A stretch of DNA of 64,000 bases, taken from positions 2,494,001 through 2,558,000 of the forward strand of contig NZ_AMWJ02000002.1 in assembly GCF_000319305.2 (NCBI RefSeq), read 5' to 3'. The DNA comes from Pseudomonas bharatica CSV86. Lineage in GTDB: Bacteria; Pseudomonadota; Gammaproteobacteria; Pseudomonadales; Pseudomonadaceae. Positions 45,958-57,454 of the stretch are shown one piece after another. Numbering within the stretch: position 1 is the first letter of the stretch; each line of letters begins with the position of its first letter. Position numbers and translations under genes: made by a program. The notes beneath the pieces are model-generated. The model saw only the letters and a program-made list of their open reading frames with translations, did no database searches and had not been told where the DNA came from.

Positions 45958-46377
45958 TCAACGGCCTTTGCGGAGTTGCTGGACGGTACGCAGCTGGGCT
46001 GCGGCCTCGGCCAGACGAGCGGCGGCTGCCGAATAATCGAAGTCCGCGCCTTTTGCATTCAGGGCATTTTCCGCAGCTTTCACCGCTTCCAGCGCCTGGG
46101 CTTCGTCCAGGTCACCTGCACGTTGCACGGTGTCGGCGAGAACCTTGACCATGCTCGGCTGGACCTCAAGGAAACCACCGGAGATGTAGAACACCTCCTG
46201 CGCGCCACCCTGCTTGGTCAGCGTGATCGGACCTGGCTTGAGATTGGTGATCAGCGGCGCGTGGCCTGGAGCGATACCAAGATCACCCAGGTTGCCGTGA
46301 GCTACCAACATCTCGACCAGACCGGAGAAGATTTCTCCTTCCGCGCTGACGATATCGCAATGGACTGTCATAGCCAT
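45958..46377 (-). CDS. atpC: ATP synthase F1 epsilon subunit
   Basis: A 139-residue epsilon subunit of the F1 central stalk. The beta-sandwich N-terminal domain (VHCDIVSAEGEIFSGLVEML, GDLGIAPGHAPLITNLKPGP) and the C-terminal helical hairpin (LDEAQALEAVKAAENALNAK) are seen. It is the last gene of the operon. Confidence 0.95.
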   Translation of the reverse strand: MAMTVHCDIVSAEGEIFSGLVEMLVAHGNLGDLGIAPGHAPLITNLKPGPITLTKQGGAQEVFYISGGFLEVQPSMVKVLADTVQRAGDLDEAQALEAVKAAENALNAKGADFDYSAAAARLAEAAAQLRTVQQLRKGR

Positions 46378-46421
46378 TTGCTTGCCTCGACCTGATTAGC
46401 GCCCCTTTCGGGGCGCCGGGA

Positions 46422-47798
46422 TTACAGTTTCTTGGCTTTCTCGATCGCTTCGTCGATGCTGCCGACCATGTAGAACGCTTGTTCTGGCAGGTGGTCGTAG
46501 TCACCTTTGAGGATGCCGCTGAAGCCAGCGATGGTGTCTTTCAGGGAAACGTATTTGCCTGGAGAACCGGTGAAGACTTCTGCCACGAAGAACGGCTGGG
46601 ACAGGAAGCGCTGGATCTTACGAGCACGGGCAACCAGTTGCTTGTCGGTCTCGGACAGCTCGTCCATACCCAGGATCGCGATGATGTCCTTCAGCTCCTT
46701 GTAGCGCTGCAGAACGTACTGAACGCCACGAGCGGTCTCGTAGTGCTCGGTACCGATCACCAGCGGATCCAGCTGACGGGAAGTCGAGTCCAGTGGGTCT
46801 ACCGCCGGGTAGATACCCAGGGAAGCGATGTCACGGGACAGTACGACGGTAGCGTCAAGGTGGGCGAAGGTGGTCGCTGGCGACGGGTCGGTCAGGTCGT
46901 CCGCAGGTACGTATACGGCCTGGATCGAGGTGATCGAACCTTCCTTGGTCGAAGTGATGCGCTCTTGCAGCACGCCCATCTCTTCAGCCAGGGTCGGCTG
47001 GTAACCTACTGCCGAAGGCATACGACCCAGCAGTGCGGATACTTCGGTACCGGCCAGGGTGTAACGATAGATGTTGTCGACGAACAGCAGAACGTCGTTA
47101 CCTTCGTCACGGAACTTCTCGGCCATGGTCAGGCCGGTCAGCGCTACGCGCAGACGGTTTCCTGGTGGCTCGTTCATCTGACCGTAGACCAGCGCTACCT
47201 TGTCGAGAACGTTGGAGTCCTTCATCTCGTGGTAGAAGTCGTTACCCTCACGAGTACGCTCACCCACACCGGCGAACACGGAGTAACCGCTGTGCTCGAT
47301 AGCGATGTTACGGATCAGTTCCATCATGTTTACGGTCTTGCCGACACCGGCACCACCGAACAGACCGACTTTACCGCCCTTGGCGAACGGGCAGACCAGG
47401 TCGATAACCTTGATGCCGGTTTCCAGCAGGTCGTTGCCGCCTGCCTGGTCAGCGAAGGAAGGAGCGGCGCGGTGGATACCCCAGCGCTCTTCTTCGCCGA
47501 TCGGACCAGCTTCGTCGATCGGGTTGCCGAGGACGTCCATGATCCGGCCCAGGGTCGCTTTACCGACCGGTACCGAGATAGGAGCCTTGGTGTCGACAAC
47601 GTCCAGACCGCGTTTCAGGCCTTCGGTCGAACCCATCGCAATGGTACGAACCACGCCGTCGCCCAGCTGCTGCTGAACTTCCAGAGTGGTTTCTGCGCCT
47701 TGAACTTTCAGCGCGCTATAGACATTCGGAACGACGTCACGTGGAAATTCCACGTCGATGACGGCGCCGATGATTTGAACGATACGTCCGCTACTCAT
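46422..47798 (-). CDS. atpD: ATP synthase F1 beta subunit
   Basis: A 458-residue catalytic subunit. Walker A is GGAGVGKTVNMMELIRNIA, the catalytic GERTREGNDFYHEMKDS and the LLFVDNIYRYTLAGTEVSAL stretch follow, with ALLGRMPSAVGYQPTLAEEM. Length is normal for proteobacterial beta. Confidence 0.97.
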   Translation of the reverse strand: MSSGRIVQIIGAVIDVEFPRDVVPNVYSALKVQGAETTLEVQQQLGDGVVRTIAMGSTEGLKRGLDVVDTKAPISVPVGKATLGRIMDVLGNPIDEAGPIGEEERWGIHRAAPSFADQAGGNDLLETGIKVIDLVCPFAKGGKVGLFGGAGVGKTVNMMELIRNIAIEHSGYSVFAGVGERTREGNDFYHEMKDSNVLDKVALVYGQMNEPPGNRLRVALTGLTMAEKFRDEGNDVLLFVDNIYRYTLAGTEVSALLGRMPSAVGYQPTLAEEMGVLQERITSTKEGSITSIQAVYVPADDLTDPSPATTFAHLDATVVLSRDIASLGIYPAVDPLDSTSRQLDPLVIGTEHYETARGVQYVLQRYKELKDIIAILGMDELSETDKQLVARARKIQRFLSQPFFVAEVFTGSPGKYVSLKDTIAGFSGILKGDYDHLPEQAFYMVGSIDEAIEKAKKL

Positions 47799-47825
47799 AG
47801 CTGGATCCTCTGAATATGTGAACCG

Positions 47826-48686
47826 TTAAACCGCGGCAGCGCCGCCGACGATTTCCGAGATCTCTTGGGTGATCGCAGCCTGACGCGCCTTGTTGTAGAT
47901 CAGCTGCAATTCGCTGATCAGGTCACCGGCGTTGTCGGTGGCGTTCTTCATTGCGATCATCCGGGCAGCCTGTTCAGCCGCGTTGTTCTCGACCACCGCC
48001 TGGTAGACCTGCGACTCCACGTAACGCACCATCAGGCCGTCCAGCAGCTCTTTGGCGTCAGGTTCGTAGAGGTAGTCCCAGTGGTGCTTGAGTTCTTGAT
48101 CCGGGGTTGCCACCAACGGTACCAACTGCTCGACCGTTGGAGTTTGCGTCATGGTATTGATGAACTTGTTCGATACCACGGACAGGCGGTCGATACGACC
48201 ATCCAGGTAAGCGTCCAGCATGACCTTGACGGAACCGATCAGATCGTTGATCGACGGTTCTTCGCCCAGGTGGCTGATCGCTGCAACGACGTTGCCGCCG
48301 AAGCTGCGGAAGAAAGCCGCACCCTTGCTGCCGATCACGCACAGGTCGATCTCGACGCCTTGTTCGCGGTTTACCGCCATGTCCTTGACCAGGGCCTTGA
48401 ACAGGTTGGTGTTCAAGCCGCCGCACAGACCACGGTCACTACTCACCACGATATAACCGGCGCGCTTAACAGGGCGCTCGATCATGAACGGGTGGCGGTA
48501 TTCCGGGTTGGCGTTGGCCAGATGACCAATCACCTGGCGGATGCGCTCCGCGTAGGGACGGCTAGCAGACATGCGCATTTGAGCCTTGCGCATCTTGCTG
48601 ACCGCCACTTTTTCCATGGCGCTGGTAATTTTTTGCGTGCTTTTGATGCTCGCAATCTTACTGCGAATCTCTTTTGCGCCTGCCAT
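47826..48686 (-). CDS. atpG: ATP synthase F1 gamma subunit
   Basis: A 286-residue central stalk subunit. The N-terminal AGAKEIRSKIASIKSTQKIT and C-terminal MKNATDNAGDLISELQLIYN / ARQAAITQEISEIVGGA helices form the coiled-coil shaft characteristic of gamma. Confidence 0.96.
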   Translation of the reverse strand: MAGAKEIRSKIASIKSTQKITSAMEKVAVSKMRKAQMRMSASRPYAERIRQVIGHLANANPEYRHPFMIERPVKRAGYIVVSSDRGLCGGLNTNLFKALVKDMAVNREQGVEIDLCVIGSKGAAFFRSFGGNVVAAISHLGEEPSINDLIGSVKVMLDAYLDGRIDRLSVVSNKFINTMTQTPTVEQLVPLVATPDQELKHHWDYLYEPDAKELLDGLMVRYVESQVYQAVVENNAAEQAARMIAMKNATDNAGDLISELQLIYNKARQAAITQEISEIVGGAAAV

Positions 48687-48736
48687 GTAACACCTATCAG
48701 GTTAGCAAGCGGGGGCTGCAAGGCCCCCGCTGCGGC

Positions 48737-50281
48737 TTACCAGGTTTGGGTGGCCTTGAACTTCTCGATACCGGCCTTGATGCCAGCGTCGATTTCGTCG
48801 TTGAAGTCACCCTTCACGTTGATCTTCGCCATCAGGTCGGCGTGATCACGGTTGAAGTAAGCGATCAGGGCTTGTTCGAAGCTACCGATCTTGGCGATTT
48901 CAACGTCGGTCAGGAACCCACGCTCAGCGGCATACAGCGACAGCGCCATGTCCGCGATGGACATAGGAGCGTATTGCTTCTGCTTCATCAGCTCGGTAAC
49001 ACGTTGACCGTGCTCGAGTTGCTTGCGGGTAGCTTCGTCCAGGTCAGAAGCGAACTGGGCGAATGCCGCCAGTTCACGGTACTGAGCCAGAGCGGTACGG
49101 ATGCCACCGGACAGCTTCTTGATGATCTTGGTCTGAGCGGCACCACCCACGCGGGATACCGAAACACCGGCGTTCACTGCAGGGCGGATGCCCGAGTTGA
49201 ACATGGCCGATTCCAGGAAGATCTGACCGTCGGTGATCGAGATCACGTTGGTCGGAACGAACGCGGAAACGTCGCCAGCCTGGGTTTCGATGATCGGCAG
49301 CGCGGTCAGGGAACCGGTCTTGCCAGTAACGGCGCCGTTGGTGAACTTCTCGACGTACTCTTCGGAAACGCGCGATGCACGCTCCAGCAGACGGGAGTGG
49401 AGATAGAACACGTCACCTGGGTACGCTTCACGTCCTGGCGGACGGCGCAGCAGCAGGGAGATCTGACGGTAGGCAACGGCCTGCTTGGACAGGTCATCGT
49501 AAACGATCAGCGCGTCTTCACCGCGGTCACGGAAGAACTCGCCCATGGTGCAACCGGCGTATGGCGCCAGGAATTGCAGCGCGGCGGATTCCGAAGCACT
49601 GGCAACGACCACGATGGTGTTGGCCAGAGCGCCGTTTTCTTCCAGCTTGCGAACGATGTTGGCAACGGTGGAGCGCTTCTGGCCGACAGCGACATAAACG
49701 CAGAAAATACCGGAGTCTTTCTGGTTGATGATGGCGTCGATGGCCATGGCGGTCTTGCCGATCTGACGGTCACCGATGATCAGCTCGCGCTGGCCACGGC
49801 CGACAGGGATCATGGCGTCGACGGACTTGTAGCCGGTCTGTACAGGCTGGTCTACCGACTTACGCCAGATCACGCCTGGAGCAACTTTCTCGACCGCGTC
49901 GGTCTCGGTGTTGCCCAGAGGACCTTTGCCGTCGATCGGGTTGCCCAGTGCGTCGACGACGCGACCCAGCAGTTCCTTACCAACCGGAACTTCGAGGATG
50001 CGGCCGGTGCACTTGGCGCTCATGCCTTCGGCGAGGGTGTCGTAGGCGCCCAGTACTACCGCACCAACGGAGTCTTGCTCCAGGTTGAGGGCCATACCGT
50101 AGACGCCGCCTGGAAACTCGATCATTTCGCCGTACATGACGTCGGCCAGACCGTGAATCCGCACGATGCCGTCAGAAACGCTGACGACAGTACCTTCGTT
50201 GCGGGCTTGGGAGGCTACATCGAGATTCTCGATGCGGCCCTTGATGATTTCACTAATTTCGGAAGGATTGAGTTGCTGCAT
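48737..50281 (-). CDS. atpA: ATP synthase F1 alpha subunit
   Basis: A 514-residue regulatory subunit. N-terminal MQQLNPSEISEIIKGRIENL, Walker A GDRQIGKTAMAIDAIINQK, and the arginine-finger region SVSRVGGAAQTKIIKKLSGG are seen. Normal length. Confidence 0.97.
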   Translation of the reverse strand: MQQLNPSEISEIIKGRIENLDVASQARNEGTVVSVSDGIVRIHGLADVMYGEMIEFPGGVYGMALNLEQDSVGAVVLGAYDTLAEGMSAKCTGRILEVPVGKELLGRVVDALGNPIDGKGPLGNTETDAVEKVAPGVIWRKSVDQPVQTGYKSVDAMIPVGRGQRELIIGDRQIGKTAMAIDAIINQKDSGIFCVYVAVGQKRSTVANIVRKLEENGALANTIVVVASASESAALQFLAPYAGCTMGEFFRDRGEDALIVYDDLSKQAVAYRQISLLLRRPPGREAYPGDVFYLHSRLLERASRVSEEYVEKFTNGAVTGKTGSLTALPIIETQAGDVSAFVPTNVISITDGQIFLESAMFNSGIRPAVNAGVSVSRVGGAAQTKIIKKLSGGIRTALAQYRELAAFAQFASDLDEATRKQLEHGQRVTELMKQKQYAPMSIADMALSLYAAERGFLTDVEIAKIGSFEQALIAYFNRDHADLMAKINVKGDFNDEIDAGIKAGIEKFKATQTW

Positions 50282-50302
50282 TGCTCTGCTGCCCCTTCAA
50301 AC

Positions 50303-50839
50303 TCAAGATTTCAATGCTTCGGCCAGTTTCGCGAGTTTGCCGCGAACCGAGCCATCGATTACCAGGTCGCCGGCGCGGATCACGACACCACCGATAAGGG
50401 AGGCGTCTTCCGTCGCATGCAGGCGCACTTCCCGGCTGAGCCGTGCACTGAGAACCTTGGCGAGTTTGTCTTGCTGTTCTTGGTTCAACGCAAAAGCACT
50501 GGTGACTTCCACGTCCACGGATTTTTCAAGTTCAGCCTTGTACAGCTCGAACTGCGCCGAGATCTCCGGCAGAAGCAGGAGACGGTCGTTTTCCGCGGCA
50601 ATGTGGATGAAATTACGTGCTTGCGCATCGAACTTGTCACCGCACACGTCGATAAACGTGGCGGCCTTTTGTGCGCTCGTCAGTCGCGGGGCCTTGAGCA
50701 GGCGCTGCATGGTGCCGTCTTGCGACACCGCAGCAGCCAGGCCGAGCATGGCTGACCAATTGGCCAGTTGCTGCTGGGCCTGGGCATGCTCAAAGGCAGC
50801 CTTAGCGTAAGGTCGGGCCAACGTGGTCAGTTCTGCCAT
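50303..50839 (-). CDS. atpH: ATP synthase F1 delta subunit
   Basis: A 178-residue peripheral stalk subunit. The start MAELTTLARPYAKAAFEHAQ is a delta/OSCP signature; the C-terminal ATEDASLIGGVVIRAGDLVI is also conserved. Confidence 0.95.
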   Translation of the reverse strand: MAELTTLARPYAKAAFEHAQAQQQLANWSAMLGLAAAVSQDGTMQRLLKAPRLTSAQKAATFIDVCGDKFDAQARNFIHIAAENDRLLLLPEISAQFELYKAELEKSVDVEVTSAFALNQEQQDKLAKVLSARLSREVRLHATEDASLIGGVVIRAGDLVIDGSVRGKLAKLAEALKS

Positions 50840-50851
50840 GATCGCCCTCGC

Positions 50852-51322
50852 TTAAATTTCAGCGGCCAGTTTGTTAACCAGCTCCGCATGCGCGTTTTGA
50901 TCGATTGTGGCGCCAAGGATCTTTTCAGCACCGCCAACGGCCAGGCTACCCACTTGGGCGCGCAGCGCGTCTTTGACGCTGTTAATTTCCTGTTCGATCT
51001 CGGCCTGAGCCTGAGCCTTCACACGGTCAGCTTCGACGCGGGCCTGATCACGGGCCTCTTCGACGATCTGAGCACCGCGCTTCTTGGCTTGCTCGATGAT
51101 TTCGGCTGCTTGAGCCTTAGCTTCGCGCAGTTGCTGACCCGCTTTATCTTGGGCCAGCTCCAGGTCGCGAGCTGCTCGGTTGGCAGCGTCCAGTCCGTCC
51201 GCGATCTTCTTTTGACGTTCCTGCAGAGCTGCAATGACCGGAGGCCATACAAACTTCATGCAGAAAACCACGAAAATCAAGAACGCAAGGGACTGACCAA
51301 TCAGGGTTGCATTAATGTTCAC
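50852..51322 (-). CDS. atpF: ATP synthase Fo subunit b
   Basis: A 156-residue stalk protein. One N-terminal membrane helix (IGQSLAFLIFVVFCMKFVWP) is followed by a long charged alpha-helix rich in Ala, Glu, Lys and Gln that dimerises to hold the stator. Confidence 0.95.
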   Translation of the reverse strand: MNINATLIGQSLAFLIFVVFCMKFVWPPVIAALQERQKKIADGLDAANRAARDLELAQDKAGQQLREAKAQAAEIIEQAKKRGAQIVEEARDQARVEADRVKAQAQAEIEQEINSVKDALRAQVGSLAVGGAEKILGATIDQNAHAELVNKLAAEI

Positions 51323-51379
51323 GCCAACACCTCGCTCGTTCTTCGTCTATCACACCAATCCACTCGTCGAAACGAGTGA

Positions 51380-51637
51380 TCAGCCAGCGATTTGACCAAC
51401 GAAGGGGTTCGCGAAGGTGAAGAACAGAGCGATACCAACACCGATCATGGTTACGGCGTCGAGCAGACCGGCAACGATGAACATCTTGACTTGCAGCATT
51501 GGAACCATCTCTGGCTGGCGAGCAGCGCCTTCCAGGAACTTGCCGCCCAGCAGGCCGAAACCAATGGCGGTACCCAGAGCACCCAGGCCGATCAGCAGAG
51601 CAACAGCGATAGCGGTAAGACCAACTACAGTTTCCAT
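51380..51637 (-). CDS. atpE: ATP synthase Fo subunit c
   Basis: An 85-residue proteolipid with two membrane helices joined by the polar loop [16 protein letters not shown]. The proton-carrying Asp is in [10 protein letters not shown] of the second helix. There are no residues pointing to sodium use, so it is proton-coupled. It is preceded by a 145-base gap with a hairpin. Confidence 0.95.
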
Positions 51638-51734
51638 CTTTCCTCCCGACTTTTACGTCGTATTGGTTAGGTTTTTTAGTTTGAAGCGGTAAAACAAAAT
51701 CGTTTGGTACAGCGATGCCCTTGCGGACGTTTTC

Positions 51735-51762
51735 GACCCTCCCTCGAACCGACGGGAGGGTC
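51735..51762. other. Intercistronic hairpin between atpB and atpE
   Basis: Perfect 9-bp stem GACCCTCCC / GGGAGGGTC with a 10-base loop in the unusually long atpB-atpE gap. No T run follows on the minus strand. It may be an mRNA-processing or stability element helping the high expression needed for subunit c (inference). Confidence 0.6.
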
Positions 51763-51782
51763 ATCAGACACGCCAGGCGGTC

Positions 51783-52652
51783 TTAATGGTTATCTTCGTG
51801 CGCCATCGACAGGTAGACGATGGTGAGCATCATGAAGATGAATGCTTGCAGGGTGATGATCAGGATGTGGAACACCGCCCACGCCCACTGCAGGACGATA
51901 CCGAGACCGCTCAGCCACAGCAGGCCGGCGCCGAACATCACCGCGATCAGGATGAACACCAGCTCGCCGGCGTACATGTTGCCGAACAGACGCAGTGCCA
52001 GCGAGATCGGCTTGGCGATCAGGGTGACGAACTCGAGCAGGAAGTTGACCGGGATCAGCAGTGCCTGGACGAAGATGTTCTTGCTGCCGAACGGATGCAG
52101 GGTCAGCTCGCCGATGAAACCGCCCAGACCCTTGACCTTGATGCTGTAGAAGATGATCAGGGCGAACACGCAGAAGGCCATGGCCAGGGTGGCGTTCGGG
52201 TCGGTGGTGGAAACGGCACGGAACGGAATGTGCGGGTCGCCGGAGATCAGGATCGCCAGTTGCGGGATCCAGTCGACCGGTACCAGGTCGATGGCGTTCA
52301 TCAGGAACACCCACACGAAGATGGTCAGGGCCAGCGGGGCGATGACCGCGCTGCGGCCATGGAAGGAGTCCTTCACGCTGCCATTGACGAACTCGACCAG
52401 CACTTCGACGAAGTTTTGCAGACCGCCGGGCAGGCCGGAGGTCGCTTTCTTCGCGGCAGCGCGGAAGAGAAGAATGAAGATCAGGCCCAGGCCGAACGAC
52501 CAACCCAGGGTGTCCACGTGGAACGCCCAGAAGCCCATTTCCTTGGCTTCCGCTGCACTGTGGGCAAAGCCCCAGCCGCCGGATGGTAGTTGACCGAAGG
52601 TCAGGTTCTGCAAGTGGTGCTGGATATAGCCCGAAGCGGTTTCTGCTGCCAT
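51783..52652 (-). CDS. atpB: ATP synthase Fo subunit a
   Basis: A 289-residue membrane subunit. The essential Arg lies in ISLALRLFGNMYAGELVFIL, which interacts with the subunit c Asp during rotation. Helices fit the usual five- to six-helix topology. The gene is followed in the operon by the 145-base gap. Confidence 0.96.
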   Translation of the reverse strand: MAAETASGYIQHHLQNLTFGQLPSGGWGFAHSAAEAKEMGFWAFHVDTLGWSFGLGLIFILLFRAAAKKATSGLPGGLQNFVEVLVEFVNGSVKDSFHGRSAVIAPLALTIFVWVFLMNAIDLVPVDWIPQLAILISGDPHIPFRAVSTTDPNATLAMAFCVFALIIFYSIKVKGLGGFIGELTLHPFGSKNIFVQALLIPVNFLLEFVTLIAKPISLALRLFGNMYAGELVFILIAVMFGAGLLWLSGLGIVLQWAWAVFHILIITLQAFIFMMLTIVYLSMAHEDNH

Positions 52653-52668
52653 GTTTGCCTCAAACGCC

Positions 52669-53076
52669 CTAAGGTCTCGAAAGTCTTGTTTTCATCAGCA
52701 GGGGCGCGAACCAGCTGACCAGTTGGGTCAGCAAGAAGACGCCGAATACTGCTAATGGCGCCAATGGCTTCACTCCTGCGAACGTCAGTGCAAACAGCAC
52801 TGCCGTCAAAATCAATTTGCCTGCCTCGCCTGCGTAGAACGACTTGACGATGGCTTGCGCTGCCCTGGCCCCGGTGAACCTGAAGGCCTTCCAGGCGAAA
52901 TACACATTCGGTAGCCAGGCGATCAGCCCTCCGCAGAGGCCTGAATAACCGCTGACTGTCCCGCGCCACTGCCACAAAGCCAAAGCTGCCAACAGAAACA
53001 CGACGCATTGGGCCAGCAGTACCGGGAAAACCGCCCAGCGATGGAAAGGCAGGCGGTTTGGCGTGCGGGTTTCCAT
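52669..53076 (-). CDS. atpI: ATP synthase accessory protein I
   Basis: A 135-residue membrane protein with about four helices (VFPVLLAQCVVFLLAALALW; KLILTAVLFALTFAGVKPLA). AtpI helps assemble the c-ring. The start at 53076 (METRTPNRLPFH) places the first helix correctly. First gene of the operon. Confidence 0.9.
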   Translation of the reverse strand: METRTPNRLPFHRWAVFPVLLAQCVVFLLAALALWQWRGTVSGYSGLCGGLIAWLPNVYFAWKAFRFTGARAAQAIVKSFYAGEAGKLILTAVLFALTFAGVKPLAPLAVFGVFLLTQLVSWFAPLLMKTRLSRP

Positions 53077-53151
53077 CAAAACTGCTCTCCCGAAGTCGGC
53101 CAACCAGTCAACTATGACTTGGCATAATTTGTGCCGACAAAATGCGCGCAG

Positions 53152-53180
53152 AGTATAGGGGCGGATTAACCCCTATTCAA
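53152..53180 (-). promoter_or_regulatory. Sigma70 promoter of the ATP synthase operon
   Basis: On the minus strand TTGAAT (53180-53175), a 17-base spacer and TATACT (53157-53152), 76 bases before the atpI start. A short ATAGGGG / CCCCTAT inverted repeat overlaps the spacer. Confidence 0.7.
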
Positions 53181-53225
53181 CTGCCGGGTAGTGATTTCCG
53201 ACTGCGCGCTACAAAGGGAATTGTT

Positions 53226-54098
53226 TCAGCGGATGTGAGCAAGAACGCCCTGCAACTCGTCCAGCGAGTTATAGCGAATAACCAGTTGCCCCTTGCCCTT
53301 GTTGCCATGGCGGATCTGCACCGAAGAGCCCAGGCGCTCGGCCAGACGCTGTTCCAGGCGGGTAATGTCCGGGTCAGACTTGGCCGGTTCGACCGGCTCG
53401 GGCTTGCCGTTCAACCACTGTCGAACCAGGGCTTCAGTCTGACGAACGGTCAAACCCCGTGCGACAACGTGTCGCGCCCCGTCGACCTGCTGTTCTTCAG
53501 GCAATCCGAGCAGCGCACGCGCGTGCCCCATCTCCAGGTCGCCATGGGACAGCATGGTCTTGATCGCGTCAGGAAGAGAGATCAGGCGCAGCAGGTTGGC
53601 CACGGTCACCCGTGACTTGCCCACGGCATCGGCGACCTGTTGCTGGGTGAGCTGGAATTCGGTCTGCAGGCGCTGCAGGGCGATAGCTTCCTCGACCGGG
53701 TTGAGGTCCTCGCGCTGGATATTCTCGATCAGCGCCATGGCGATGGCAGCCTCGTCCGGAACATCGCGGACCATGGCCGGAATGCTGTCCAGGCCAGCCA
53801 GCTGGGTGGCACGCCAGCGGCGTTCACCTGCGATGATCTCGTAGCGGCCTCCCTCGATCGGACGCACGACGATCGGCTGCATCACGCCCTGCCCCTTGAT
53901 CGACTGGGCCAATTCTTCCAGGGCTTGCGGGTCCATGTCCCGACGCGGCTGGTATTTGCCGCGCTGGATCAATTCGACCGGCAGGTGTTGCAGTTCTTTC
54001 TTGTCGACCTTTACAGCCTGCTCTTCGAGCGAGCTGACGGTCGGACCACTCAACAGTGCATCCAACCCACGTCCGAGACCTCGTTTCTTGACGGCCAT
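53226..54098 (-). CDS. parB: Chromosome-partitioning protein ParB
   Basis: A 290-residue parS-binding CTPase. The N-terminal box GKYQPRRDMDPQALEELAQS, the CTP-binding GERRWRATQLAG and ENIQREDLNPVEEA motifs, a helix-turn-helix (LTQQQVADAVGKSRVTVANL) and the C-terminal dimerisation domain are all visible. Located nine bases after parA. It should bind the parS-like site at 32711. Confidence 0.96.
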   Translation of the reverse strand: MAVKKRGLGRGLDALLSGPTVSSLEEQAVKVDKKELQHLPVELIQRGKYQPRRDMDPQALEELAQSIKGQGVMQPIVVRPIEGGRYEIIAGERRWRATQLAGLDSIPAMVRDVPDEAAIAMALIENIQREDLNPVEEAIALQRLQTEFQLTQQQVADAVGKSRVTVANLLRLISLPDAIKTMLSHGDLEMGHARALLGLPEEQQVDGARHVVARGLTVRQTEALVRQWLNGKPEPVEPAKSDPDITRLEQRLAERLGSSVQIRHGNKGKGQLVIRYNSLDELQGVLAHIR

Positions 54099-54107
54099 GC
54101 GGATTCC

Positions 54108-54899
54108 TTAAGTTGTTTGTGCAGTGCGAGATTGACGACGCTGGCGGCGATGGAACTCTCCGGCCAGGGCCAGATAAGCCAGGGCGCCACGGGATTGCTT
54201 GTCGTACGCCAATGCCGGCATCCCGAAGCTCGGTGCTTCGGCCAGGCGGATGTTGCGCGGGATCACGGTGTCATAAAGCTGCTCGCCGAAGTGCTCCTTG
54301 AGCTGCACCGAGACGTCGTTGTTCAGGCTCAGGCGCGGATCGTACATGGTCCGCAGCAGGCCTTCGATCTTCAACGCCGGGTTCAGCCGGGCAGCGATGC
54401 GCTTGATGTTATCCACAAGGTCGCTGAGACCTTCCAGCGCGTAGTATTCGCACTGCATGGGAATGATCACGCCATCGGACGCGACCAGGGCATTGAGCGT
54501 GAGCATCGACAGCGACGGCGGGCAGTCGATGAGAATGTAGTCGTAGTTCTCGCGAATCGGCGCCAACGCATTGCGCAGGCGGCTTTCCTTCATCTGCATT
54601 TCCAGCAGGACCACCTCGGCGGCGGTCAGGTCGCGGTTGGCCGGCAGCAGTTGGTAACCACCGTGCTCGGAAAAATGCATGGCCTGGGCCAGGTCGCATT
54701 CGCCGATCAGCAAGTCGTAGACCGAATGTTCCAGGACATGTTTATCCACACCACTGCCCATGGTGGCGTTGCCCTGTGGATCGAGGTCGATCAACAGCAC
54801 GCGGCGCTTGGTCGCTACCAGCGACGCCGCGAGATTGATGCAGGTGGTGGTTTTACCCACACCCCCCTTCTGGTTCGCGATCGCGAATACCTTAGCCAT
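54108..54899 (-). CDS. parA: Chromosome-partitioning ATPase ParA (Soj)
   Basis: A 263-residue deviant Walker A ATPase. KGGVGKTTTCINLAASL is the P-loop with the second Lys; LLIDLDPQGNATMGSG and DCPPSLSMLTLNAL are the other Walker-type motifs. It moves ParB-parS complexes during origin segregation. Confidence 0.96.
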   Translation of the reverse strand: MAKVFAIANQKGGVGKTTTCINLAASLVATKRRVLLIDLDPQGNATMGSGVDKHVLEHSVYDLLIGECDLAQAMHFSEHGGYQLLPANRDLTAAEVVLLEMQMKESRLRNALAPIRENYDYILIDCPPSLSMLTLNALVASDGVIIPMQCEYYALEGLSDLVDNIKRIAARLNPALKIEGLLRTMYDPRLSLNNDVSVQLKEHFGEQLYDTVIPRNIRLAEAPSFGMPALAYDKQSRGALAYLALAGEFHRRQRRQSRTAQTT

Positions 54900-54917
54900 T
54901 CTTGCTTGTGTTCCCAG

Positions 54918-55553
54918 TCATGCCGTGCGGCGCAGTATCAGCAGATGGCGCTGGCCTTGGCAACCGGGTACGGTCAAGGCCTGCTCGCTATCCACTTTGA
55001 AATCCGCCGGCAATGCTACCAGCTCATCGGCCGGATGCAGTCCTTTCATTGCCAGCCACTGTGTCTGGGAATCCCCCAGGTGCCGCGTCCAGTTGGTGAA
55101 GTTCTCCATGCTGCTGAAGGCACGGGAAATGATCCCGGTGAAGGGCTGCGCTGGCTGGAACTCTTCCACCCGCTTGTGGATAACCGTGAGGTTGTCCAGC
55201 TTCAGCTCCAGTTTCACCTGGGTCAGGAAACGGGTCTTCTTGCCGTTGCTGTCGAGCACCGTGACCTGCTTGTCCGGATGCAGGATAGACAATGGAATGC
55301 CAGGCATGCCACCGCCACTACCGACATCCAGCCAGTTCGCGCTGTGGATAAAACTCATCACGCTCAGGCTGTCCAGCAGATGGCGGGACACCATCTCGTC
55401 CGGATCGCGCACTGCGGTGAGGTTGTAGGCCTTGTTCCATTTGATCAGCAGGGCCAGGTACTCCAGCAGCTTCTGCTGCTGGAACTCACTCAATTCAAGA
55501 CCGAGCTGGCGCGCGCCTGTGGACAACTCTTCGGCATGTTTTGCGGTGACCAT
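54918..55553 (-). CDS. rsmG: 16S rRNA (guanine527-N7)-methyltransferase
   Basis: A 211-residue SAM-dependent methyltransferase modifying G527 of 16S rRNA. SAM motif NWLDVGSGGGMPGIPLSIL. ATG at 55553 (MVTAKHAEELSTGAR) is taken as start; an upstream TTG at 55562 would overlap the mnmG stop. Same operon as mnmG, parA and parB. Confidence 0.93.
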   Translation of the reverse strand: MVTAKHAEELSTGARQLGLELSEFQQQKLLEYLALLIKWNKAYNLTAVRDPDEMVSRHLLDSLSVMSFIHSANWLDVGSGGGMPGIPLSILHPDKQVTVLDSNGKKTRFLTQVKLELKLDNLTVIHKRVEEFQPAQPFTGIISRAFSSMENFTNWTRHLGDSQTQWLAMKGLHPADELVALPADFKVDSEQALTVPGCQGQRHLLILRRTA

Positions 55554-55558
55554 AGAAC

Positions 55559-57454
<1,896 letters not shown>

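Noticed and set aside
46479..47813. 444-residue open frame opposite atpD
   Set aside because: Antisense shadow of a highly conserved gene; no family features.
52511..52526. Second parS-like site in atpB (core TCCACGTGGAAC)
   Set aside because: The palindromic core is there, but the flanking TGT is replaced by GTG and the last base differs, leaving 12 of 16 matches; too weak to call.
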